A stretch of DNA of 23,922 nucleotides from an uncultured Prevotella sp. (lineage in GTDB: Bacteria > Bacteroidota > Bacteroidia > Bacteroidales > Bacteroidaceae): contig CALEKA010000050.1 in NCBI GenBank assembly GCA_937898715.1, positions 1 through 23,922 on the forward strand, read 5' to 3'. The notes beneath the pieces were generated by a model, which was given only the letters and a program-made list of their open reading frames with translations, had not been told where the DNA came from and searched no databases. A program made the translations under genes and the position numbers. Shown here one piece after another: positions 1-7,357 of the stretch; positions within the stretch are counted from its first letter, which is position 1; each line of letters starts with the position of its first letter.

Positions 1-2
1 TT

Positions 3-68
3 TCTACAATACGGCTTGTATGGGATGCTTACATTACCGAACCGACAATATCACCCTCTGAATCGTAA
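3..68 (+). other. possible 3' end of an upstream gene (very uncertain)
   Basis: The first bases are open in all three plus frames. The frame starting at base 3 reads about 21 residues ending in a Ser-Pro-Ser-Glu-Ser tail and a TAA at 66-68, shortly before a strong hairpin. This could be the C-terminus of a gene running in from the left, but the stretch is too short to recognise a family and the other frames are also open. It is listed only so the left edge is not read as empty. Confidence 0.15.
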
Positions 69-74
69 TACAAT

Positions 75-125
75 AAAAAAGCGAAGTTCTTAATCACGCG
101 ACAAGTGTATGATTAAGAACTTCGC
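75..125 (-). terminator. strong hairpin terminator, best as minus-strand signal
   Basis: A perfect 16-bp stem (left arm 81-96, right arm 110-125) encloses a 13-nt loop. On the minus strand the stem is followed by six T residues (75-80 on plus), the classic intrinsic-terminator pattern. On the plus strand the downstream tract is only TCCTCTT, so it would be weaker for a gene entering from the left. It may be bidirectional, or a second stop behind the hairpin at 190-232. Confidence 0.7.
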
Positions 126-189
126 TCCTCTTACAAAATAATGATAATCAGACAAAATGCTGATTAGAGAGAAAGAACATTCAGATTAC

Positions 190-232
190 AAAAAAATTCC
201 GCATAGCGCGGCTTCTTAGCCTGCAATGCGGA
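190..232 (-). terminator. intrinsic terminator of the winged-helix gene
   Basis: On the minus strand, 18 bases after the stop codon of the 250-453 gene, a 7-bp outer stem (ATGCGGA at 226-232 with TCCGCAT at 198-204) encloses an inner GGCT/AGCC stem. It is followed by a run of seven T residues (A7 at 190-196 on plus). Position and orientation fit termination of the small gene just upstream. Confidence 0.65.
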
Positions 233-249
233 TTAAACTCGGAAGTAGT

Positions 250-453
250 TTACTTCAAGGATACGGAGATTTCCTTTTCTCCCTCAGTAATGTTGAGCTT
301 ACCTTCGCGGAGCAACCAACCAAGACCTAAGAACAAGTCCTTATCAGAACGTGTCTTGATAGCCTTTTTAATCTCCTTACTTGTAAGCGTACCACCCTCG
401 TTGAGGGCTTCCCAAATCTTACCAGCGAGTTCACCAGCTTTTTCTTCGAACAT
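250..453 (-). CDS. small winged helix-turn-helix protein (DUF2582-like)
   Basis: This 67-residue protein resembles the small winged-helix family (DUF2582/PF10771 type) that is widespread in Bacteroidales, and its length fits a single complete domain. Residues about 5-20 form a first helix, about 22-55 contain the helix-turn-helix-like segment (TLTSKEIKKAIKTRSDKD, then GLGWLLREGKL), and the end is a short beta wing rich in Glu and Lys. The family's role is not established; a nucleic-acid-binding or regulatory function is inferred from the fold only. The gene stands alone, divergent from the addA-like gene, with a promoter-like box upstream and a terminator 18 bp downstream, so it is probably monocistronic. 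Family recognition is from memory of the sequence pattern. Confidence 0.85.
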   Translation of the reverse strand: MFEEKAGELAGKIWEALNEGGTLTSKEIKKAIKTRSDKDLFLGLGWLLREGKLNITEGEKEISVSLK

Positions 454-836
454 ACTTTAATATCTTTTAGTTAGACATTTGTATCATAGGACGGTTGTTA
501 ACATCCCTAAACGTTGACAAAGGTACATATTATTTTGAAAAATACGAATTTTTGCTTTGAAAATCAAGATGTTTTGAGTATTAATAAGTCATTATGCTAA
601 ACTCATCTCGCAAATAATAGTGTTTTTATGTCCAAATAGGTTGGTCATCTCAGAGGAATTTGCGAAATTAGCCACGTTATAAATTCATGAGAAAACTTGC
701 AGTTGAATAAGTGTTACGATTGTTACAACTACAAGATTCCCTTTTCATTTATCTTGGAGATATCGATAATAGCACACCGCTAATAGCATAGATGTCTGGT
801 GCACCATCATCATGTCTCTACTACAAATCCTATCAT
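454..836. other. divergent intergenic region, 383 bp
   Basis: This AT-rich spacer lies between the minus-strand winged-helix gene and the plus-strand addA-like gene. It holds the promoter-like element at 518-548. An 8-bp inverted pair (TCGCAAAT at 608-615, ATTTGCGA at 658-665) is too short to mean much. No exact TAnnTTTG box was found for the plus-strand operon; a one-mismatch candidate, TACGATTG, sits near 715-722. No coding capacity is evident. Confidence 0.5.
518..548 (-). promoter_or_regulatory. Bacteroidota-type promoter for the winged-helix gene
   Basis: The minus strand carries TACCTTTG (518-525), an exact match to the Bacteroidota -7 consensus TAnnTTTG. A TTCG (545-548) lies 19 bases upstream, matching the -33 TTTG box at three of four positions with normal spacing. 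The inferred transcript would have a leader of roughly 60 nt before the start codon at 453. Confidence 0.45.
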
Positions 837-3800
837 ATGAGCCTAACTGTTTACAATGCGTCTGCTGGGTCAGGCAAGACTTTTACGCTTGCCAAGAAAT
901 ATATTAGTATGGCCGTGCAAAGCGGAAAGCCAAGCGGCTATTCCAACATATTAGCTGTGACTTTTACAAATAAAGCTACGGCTGAAATGAAAGGAAGAAT
1001 CTTAAGTTTCCTATATAGTGTAGCAGAGAGAGAGTTTGAAACAGATTTCTTCGAGCAACTTCGTGAAGACGTCAACAGAGGTCTGAAAAAAGCTGGACAA
1101 AAGCCCATCAGCGACGAAACCATAGCTGAACGAGCCAAGGCTTTACTCTATGCCATGATGAAGGACTACGACCGTTTCCGTGTGGAGACCATCGATTCGT
1201 TTTTCCAATCCTTGCTTACCAACCTTGCTCACGAACTGAAGCTTCCACGCGGATTCCGCGTGGACCTCGACGATGCTGCCACAATAGCTGATGCCATCAA
1301 TAGTCTTTTTACTAAAATCAACGAAAAAGGCAATAAGCCCTTGCTCGACCAAATCACATCGTATATCGAACACAACGTCGATGACGATCAGAAGTGGAAC
1401 ATCATCAAGCAACTTACTCAATTCGCCCAAAGCAATCTATTCAGTGATGGAAATGCAATCTTTGAAAGATGGATAGACAATAGCATGCAGAGTGAAAAGG
1501 CCGAAGAGAGACGACAGGAGTTAGAAGATTTTTATAAGAAGATTGGTGAGTACTTCAAGAGACTCAAAAATATTAAGAACGATATAGAAGAAAAGATTCT
1601 TAAAGATCTCAAGAGACTGAACGACTTGCTGAAACTGGCAGAGAATAGCACGCTCGATTCTAAGAAAATTGGTTATGTTAAGACCTTTGTGAGAGGCTGC
1701 GAAAAGGATATTATCCCAACAGGCTCACCCTCGCAAGCCGTTCTGAAAATTGCTAACAATTATGAAGAACTATACGATAAGAAGCAGTCGCCAGACGAAC
1801 AATCTCAAAGCATTGCACACAACATTTCAGAGACCATACATCGATTTATCCATGAGATGGATGACAAATCCGAGGAATACTTTACAGCCTCTCTTATCCT
1901 AGAGAATCTGGACGATGTATGTTTGCTCAGAGCAATTAGCGAAGAAGTCAATCGCATCACACACGAGGAAGGTACTTCTCTGCTCAGCACAACGCCCAAG
2001 CTTTTCTGCGATGTCGTACAAGAGGATGATTCTTCATTTGTATTCGAAAGAAGCGGTACGACTTTTAATCATGTAATGATTGATGAGTTTCAAGACACAT
2101 CGAGAATGCAATGGAGTAATTTCCAAAAGTTACTGATTGAGACACAAGCCGAAGGCAACGAAAGCATGCTTGTGGGCGACGTAAAGCAGAGCATCTATGG
2201 TTGGCGCGGAGGCGATTGGGAAATCTTAGGAAAGGATATTTGGCAGAAGAAATTCCATGCCAAAGGCGAATCGCTGGACACAAACTACCGTAGTCTTTCC
2301 AACATTGTAAGATTCAACAATGCCTTCTTTGTACGTGCAGCACGCTTACTTGACATGGAGGAAATAGAAGAGACCACCCCATTCGGCACAAAGGAGCAGG
2401 ATGAACTTCTCAAGCAAGCCATCCAAGATTCAAGCCAAGACGAATCCCATATCTTTTCCTGCATCTATAAGGACGTGGTACAAACGCCCAGCTCTGATGG
2501 TAAACCCGAAAAAGGCTACATACACATTCAGACCTACGATAAAGACGAACCCGATGATACGGTGATTGAAGCTCTCTACGAGAACATTGTAAAACTTCAT
2601 AATGCGCCCTACAATATTCCCTACGACAAGATGATGATTCTTGTGCGTAATAACAAAGAGAGCACGAAAATTCTTGACTATTTCAACTTACACCATGCGG
2701 GCTGTGACTGCATGCCCACATCCGACGAAGCCCTACTCTACACCTCGTCGAGTTTCATCATGACCTTAATCAACGCGCTCAAATGCTTGTACGATCCATC
2801 CGACAAGATTTCACTGTGCATGCTCAAGCGCTATGTGAATGAGAGCGAGCTGTCTGATGAGGAGCGTGCAAGCATCATGTCTAAATTCCAAAGCATTTTA
2901 GAAGATACAGAAATTAGAAAGACGTGGATGCAGACTCCTTTGTACAAGCTCTGTAGAGACCTCATGGAGTTTTTCCACTTTGAAGAAATCGATGCAGTAT
3001 CTAAGCATAAACAATCGTCGTATCTCTTCAACTTCATGGATGCTGTCACGCAATATTTGGAAATGAATCCATCCGATTTGGGTGCTTTCATTGAGTTTTG
3101 GGATACTTCTCTTATCAAAAAACCTATCTCTGCAGGACTAAAGGGGAAACCTTATATCACAACCATTCACAAGTCGAAAGGACTTGAGGGGCACACCATT
3201 TTCATTCCTTTTGCAGCCTTCCCGCTTGAAAAGGATTATGGCAACAGCTTCATGTGGTGTGAAATCGCAAAGAACGAATCCGACGAGCCATCTCTCAAGG
3301 ATAAGTTTGCCGAAGTGCCTGTTGTCCCCATCAAGACTTTTGCAAAAAAGAAAGTCCTGAGATCCATATTTGCAGCAGATTACGAAGAAAATCATCTGCA
3401 GCAATGCATAGAAAACGTGAATGCGCTCTATGTAGCCTTTACACGTGCAAAGTGCAATCTATTCATATGGGCGAAAAGTCCTGCAGCAAAGAAAGTCTCT
3501 GAAACATTTCAGACTAACTCTTTCCGGCTCATTGATTCTTTCGTTGATGGTAACGAAGGAGGAGCCATTCTCCCCACAGAAAAAGAATGGGGCGAGATCG
3601 CTCCTTATCATGAAAGGAAAAAAGCGAAGGAAGAGGAGAGTTCTACGAACGATGTCGAGAAGCGAGCCAAACTGAATCCTTTTGAAGAGCGAACTTATCC
3701 TTCACAAAATATCACAATAGAATCAGGACATCTGCAAGCCGTCAGTTTCCGACAGTCGAACAAAGCACAAGAATTCATCGACACGTCTTCTGACTCCACT

Positions 3801-4274
3801 AACGAAGCTGAGAAGCAGAAATCTGAATACCTCACTCGCGGGTTGCTCTACCATAAGCTCTTCTCGTACATTCAGAAGCGCGAAGATATAGATGCAGCTA
3901 TTGATCGCTTAATCAACGAAGACCACGTGATTTTGCCCAGCAAACGAGAGGAGATCCGCAAATACGTGGAGGAAAGCATGGAAAAGAATACGCACTCTGC
4001 AGAATGGTTCAGCGGAAGCTATCGATTGTATAATGAATACAATATTCTTACAGAAGAGAATGGCACAATTAAAGAGTACCGTCCCGATCGCGTAATGGAA
4101 TTCGACGATAAAGTGGTCGTGGTAGACTATAAGTTTGGACGCGAAAATGATAAATACAAGAATCAAGTACGAAACTACATGAATCACTTGAGTACTATAT
4201 TCTCAGACAAGCACATTGAGGGCTACCTATGGTATGTTGACATTAAGGATGCTGATCCCGTTAAGCCCGTTTAA
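837..4274 (+). CDS. addA: AddA-like UvrD-type helicase / PD-(D/E)XK nuclease
   Basis: Likely the helicase-nuclease subunit of an AddAB-type complex that unwinds and resects double-strand breaks for recombination. Motifs in 1145-residue numbering: Walker A ASAGSGKT with Lys14; motif II DEFQDT starting at Asp416; motif III around GDVKQSIYGWRGG; motif V HKSKG at about His778; motif VI YVAFTRAK. The C-terminal RecB-type nuclease has RGLLYHKLFSYI, then Asp1097-Tyr-Lys1099 in VVVVDYKFG. The helicase and nuclease residues look intact. An upstream ATG at 792 adds 15 residues, but relatives begin a few residues before Walker A, so 837 is preferred. A Cys-bearing AddB-like partner follows directly, which supports the assignment over a lone UvrD helicase. 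Orthology to Bacillus AddA is by architecture; the symbol is functional. Confidence 0.9.
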   Translation: MSLTVYNASAGSGKTFTLAKKYISMAVQSGKPSGYSNILAVTFTNKATAEMKGRILSFLYSVAEREFETDFFEQLREDVNRGLKKAGQKPISDETIAERAKALLYAMMKDYDRFRVETIDSFFQSLLTNLAHELKLPRGFRVDLDDAATIADAINSLFTKINEKGNKPLLDQITSYIEHNVDDDQKWNIIKQLTQFAQSNLFSDGNAIFERWIDNSMQSEKAEERRQELEDFYKKIGEYFKRLKNIKNDIEEKILKDLKRLNDLLKLAENSTLDSKKIGYVKTFVRGCEKDIIPTGSPSQAVLKIANNYEELYDKKQSPDEQSQSIAHNISETIHRFIHEMDDKSEEYFTASLILENLDDVCLLRAISEEVNRITHEEGTSLLSTTPKLFCDVVQEDDSSFVFERSGTTFNHVMIDEFQDTSRMQWSNFQKLLIETQAEGNESMLVGDVKQSIYGWRGGDWEILGKDIWQKKFHAKGESLDTNYRSLSNIVRFNNAFFVRAARLLDMEEIEETTPFGTKEQDELLKQAIQDSSQDESHIFSCIYKDVVQTPSSDGKPEKGYIHIQTYDKDEPDDTVIEALYENIVKLHNAPYNIPYDKMMILVRNNKESTKILDYFNLHHAGCDCMPTSDEALLYTSSSFIMTLINALKCLYDPSDKISLCMLKRYVNESELSDEERASIMSKFQSILEDTEIRKTWMQTPLYKLCRDLMEFFHFEEIDAVSKHKQSSYLFNFMDAVTQYLEMNPSDLGAFIEFWDTSLIKKPISAGLKGKPYITTIHKSKGLEGHTIFIPFAAFPLEKDYGNSFMWCEIAKNESDEPSLKDKFAEVPVVPIKTFAKKKVLRSIFAADYEENHLQQCIENVNALYVAFTRAKCNLFIWAKSPAAKKVSETFQTNSFRLIDSFVDGNEGGAILPTEKEWGEIAPYHERKKAKEEESSTNDVEKRAKLNPFEERTYPSQNITIESGHLQAVSFRQSNKAQEFIDTSSDSTNEAEKQKSEYLTRGLLYHKLFSYIQKREDIDAAIDRLINEDHVILPSKREEIRKYVEESMEKNTHSAEWFSGSYRLYNEYNILTEENGTIKEYRPDRVMEFDDKVVVVDYKFGRENDKYKNQVRNYMNHLSTIFSDKHIEGYLWYVDIKDADPVKPV

Positions 4275-4328
4275 GCCCCATTGTCCAAACATTGCCCAAC
4301 ATTCCTTCCACAATACACCATATATAAT

Positions 4329-7313
4329 ATGACAAAGTTTCTTGAAGCAGTAGCCGAGTCGCTTACGCAGAAGATCGGCACTGACCTACCCCATACCATC
4401 GTAATCTTTCCTAATAAGAGAGCGAGCCAACAGCTCAATCGATTTTTAGTAGAACAGCAAAAGTCCGTTTGGGCACCCCGATATATGACCATCAGTGAGC
4501 TTTTCCTATCGCTCACCGATCTGAAGCAAGACGACCCTATCAACACCGTCTGCCGCATCTATCGTATCTATAAGGAACTCAATCCCAAGGCAGAGAGTCT
4601 TGACTTATTCTACGGATGGGGAGAACGCATCCTGGCAGACTTCGACGACTTAGACAAGAACCTTGGCGATGCACATGCCATCCTTCGCGACTTGAAAGAA
4701 TATCAAGAAATAGGCAACGAGGAATCACCTCTCACCGACGAACAGATAGAACAACTTAAGAAGTTTCTCGTAGACTTCTCGAAAGAGAAAGATACGGAGA
4801 TAAGGCGCCGATTCTTAGAACTATGGAGAACACTTTACCCTATCTATGAGCGTCTGCACACAGAATTGCAGTCTGAGAGTCTGGGCTACGAAGGCATGAT
4901 TTATCGGCAAGTAGCAGAGCGTCTTGAAGCAGGAGAGATTTCTCTGAACGACGATATCCATAAGATTGTATTCGTAGGTTTCAATGTGCTCGACAAGGTG
5001 GAAGAGCGCCTATTCTCTATCCTACGAGATCAAGGCAAGGCCATGTTCTTCTGGGATTATGATGAGCATTACACCTTTGCCGAGGATAGTGTAATCTCTG
5101 AAGCTGGCACCTTCTTGCGTAAGAATCTGAAAGAGTTTCCCAACGAGCTCTCTGATCATTCCGATCTTTTCCGCAATTTAGGATATACCGAGAATAGCCA
5201 TAAGCCATTCCACATTGCTTACATCAGCTCCGACACTGACGCGATCCAAGCACAATACGTTAAGAAATGGCTCAAGGAAGAGGAGAAGGAAGAGAATAAG
5301 ACCCTGTCTGACGAAGACCATAATGCACAAGAGCCATGTTCTAAACAGCATAAGTATCTGCATATCGACCCCAAGACGGCCTACAATACCGCTATCGTGC
5401 TCTGCAACGAGACGATGCTACAACCCGTGCTCTATGCTTTACCAGAGAAGATTGATGATAAAGCAAATAAGCGTGACTACGAAGTCAATGTGACCAAAGG
5501 CTTCCCTATGGGACACACACCGGCTTACAGTTTCATCGTCAAACTTGTGAATCAACTCTCTTCACCATCTCGCACAGTAGCAAGTAACCAAGAGAATCCC
5601 CTACCCCAACTTTCCTCACAACCCACGCAGCAGGAAATGGTAAGCACCTTGCTCTTCTTGCAAAAACAGACGGAGCAGAAAGCCATTGAGGTGAAGCTTC
5701 AACAGCAACTCAACGAATGGGATAGGATACTCTATACCGAGGCTTATTTCCAAGTATACACCACACTCAACCGCTTTATCAAGCTCGTGGGTGATGGTCT
5801 CTTGGCAAACGCTTCGGGAATATCTAATATGAGCTACACCACGCTGTTCCGACTACTCATTCAGGAACTTCGTAAAATATCAATTCCCTTCAAGGGTGAC
5901 CCTTTTATTGGCTTGCAAGTAATGGGTGTGCTCGAAACGCGCTGCCTCGACTTCGACCACATTCTCATGCTCAATGTGGGCGAAGGCATTTTGCCACAGA
6001 AGGCCACCGATGCTTCGTTCATACCCTTCTTGATTCGCAAGCGCTATGGGCTGACCACGTTTGAGCGTAAAAATGCGGTCTATGCCTACTATTTCTTCCG
6101 ACTCATTCAGCGAGCCCAATCCGTCACGATGGTCTACAATGAATCTACACAAGGATCGCAGAAAGGAGAAATGTCGAGATTTATGCGAGCCATGCTTATC
6201 GATGGTCAGATTAAGGACCACATTTCACGCTACACAATCACGAGCGATGCCATGCCTTCCGATCCTTTACCCAGTCTTGAGATTGAGACAGGAAAGGATT
6301 GGGCCGACAAGATCAAGAAGATGTCGCCTTCGAAACTCAAAAAGTACATCCAATGTAAGCGCGCATTCTACTATGAATATATTAAAGGTATTCGCGTAGA
6401 GCCCACCAACGAAGGATTCATTGCTCCGCGTTTCTTCGGCAACATATTTCACGCTACGGCACAACAGGTCTACGACAAAATCGCTATCGAGAATCAAGGA
6501 CTTGTCACACAGAGCCTCATCAAAAAGTATCTCAGCAAAGAGAAAGAAGTGGAACTACTGCAAATGCTCAGGGAGCAATATGCCAAGGAAGAAGGTGCAG
6601 AGTACAACAAGGTGGCTGAGGCAGCTCTCTATCGCACCTTGCGCCTGTTATTGAGCTATGAAGCCGGTCTTAAGAGCAATGACGAAAAGCCCGTAGAGGA
6701 CTTCCACCTTATCGCTGGAGAATATAAGATTGAAGATAAAGATGGCGGAGGCTTGCGCTACAAGATTGCGAGAGAAGGACTGCCTCCTGTAGAGGTGGTC
6801 ATGAACGGAAGCATCGACCGCCTGGACGTGGCTCACCTTAAGGATGGCAGCGAATGTCTGCGCATCATCGATTACAAGACGGGCGGGAAAGCCATAGGGC
6901 TAAAGTCGAGGTCTAAGGGACGTAGTAAGAACAGCGGGACCATTGATCCTCTCGATACGCTTTTCCATGAGATGAAAAACGATCAGCCTGCTAACGAACT
7001 GCAGACGCTCATTTATTGTCTCATTGCCTACAAAGACCGACAACTGAGCAAATACCACAACCTTCCCATTCGCCCTGCGCTCTACTACATCCAGCACATG
7101 ACGCGTAAGGACTTCAATCCCTACTTAGAGACCGACAATGGCCATCTCACAGACTTCCGCGCCATCGCTCTCGACTTTGAAGCAAAACTCAAAGAGATCT
7201 TAAAGGAGATGCTCGATCCCAACAATCCATTTGAGAAATGCGAGAAGAGTCAGAATAAGGATGGCTGCAAATTCTGCGACTACAAGGAACTTTGTGTTAG
7301 CGACGAGCAATAA
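4329..7313 (+). CDS. addB: AddB-like PD-(D/E)XK nuclease with Fe-S cluster ligands
   Basis: Probable second subunit of the AddAB-type end-processing complex. The 994-residue protein starts TKFLEAVAESL and then has FPNKRASQQLN, like Bacteroidales relatives; the ATG at 4281 would add 16 atypical residues. There is no complete Walker A, as expected for an AddB-like helicase-dead subunit. Near the C-terminus are nuclease motifs GSIDRLD (Asp830) and IIDYKTG (Asp848, Lys850). Four cysteines fit the AddB iron-sulfur arrangement: Cys676 before the nuclease core and Cys980-x2-Cys983-x5-Cys989 after it. The cluster in this family holds the nuclease domain together. Only 54 bp separate it from the addA-like stop, so co-transcription is expected. 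Sequence outside the nuclease region is divergent and was not assigned by motif. Confidence 0.88.
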   Translation: MTKFLEAVAESLTQKIGTDLPHTIVIFPNKRASQQLNRFLVEQQKSVWAPRYMTISELFLSLTDLKQDDPINTVCRIYRIYKELNPKAESLDLFYGWGERILADFDDLDKNLGDAHAILRDLKEYQEIGNEESPLTDEQIEQLKKFLVDFSKEKDTEIRRRFLELWRTLYPIYERLHTELQSESLGYEGMIYRQVAERLEAGEISLNDDIHKIVFVGFNVLDKVEERLFSILRDQGKAMFFWDYDEHYTFAEDSVISEAGTFLRKNLKEFPNELSDHSDLFRNLGYTENSHKPFHIAYISSDTDAIQAQYVKKWLKEEEKEENKTLSDEDHNAQEPCSKQHKYLHIDPKTAYNTAIVLCNETMLQPVLYALPEKIDDKANKRDYEVNVTKGFPMGHTPAYSFIVKLVNQLSSPSRTVASNQENPLPQLSSQPTQQEMVSTLLFLQKQTEQKAIEVKLQQQLNEWDRILYTEAYFQVYTTLNRFIKLVGDGLLANASGISNMSYTTLFRLLIQELRKISIPFKGDPFIGLQVMGVLETRCLDFDHILMLNVGEGILPQKATDASFIPFLIRKRYGLTTFERKNAVYAYYFFRLIQRAQSVTMVYNESTQGSQKGEMSRFMRAMLIDGQIKDHISRYTITSDAMPSDPLPSLEIETGKDWADKIKKMSPSKLKKYIQCKRAFYYEYIKGIRVEPTNEGFIAPRFFGNIFHATAQQVYDKIAIENQGLVTQSLIKKYLSKEKEVELLQMLREQYAKEEGAEYNKVAEAALYRTLRLLLSYEAGLKSNDEKPVEDFHLIAGEYKIEDKDGGGLRYKIAREGLPPVEVVMNGSIDRLDVAHLKDGSECLRIIDYKTGGKAIGLKSRSKGRSKNSGTIDPLDTLFHEMKNDQPANELQTLIYCLIAYKDRQLSKYHNLPIRPALYYIQHMTRKDFNPYLETDNGHLTDFRAIALDFEAKLKEILKEMLDPNNPFEKCEKSQNKDGCKFCDYKELCVSDEQ

Positions 7314-7357
7314 GTATCACTGCTTGAGCACAAACTCCCCACTATTCCATAATCTCC

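Noticed and set aside
608..665. 8-bp inverted pair in the divergent spacer upstream of the AddA-like gene
   Set aside because: The arms are short, 42 bases apart, and expected by chance in AT-rich DNA.
792..836. Upstream start for the AddA-like gene, adding 15 residues
   Set aside because: The extra residues look unlike the family N-terminus, which normally begins a few residues before the Walker A motif; the ATG at 837 gives that.
4281..4328. Upstream start for the AddB-like gene, only 6 bp after the AddA-like stop
   Set aside because: The added 16 residues are atypical and the ATG at 4329 yields the familiar N-terminus.
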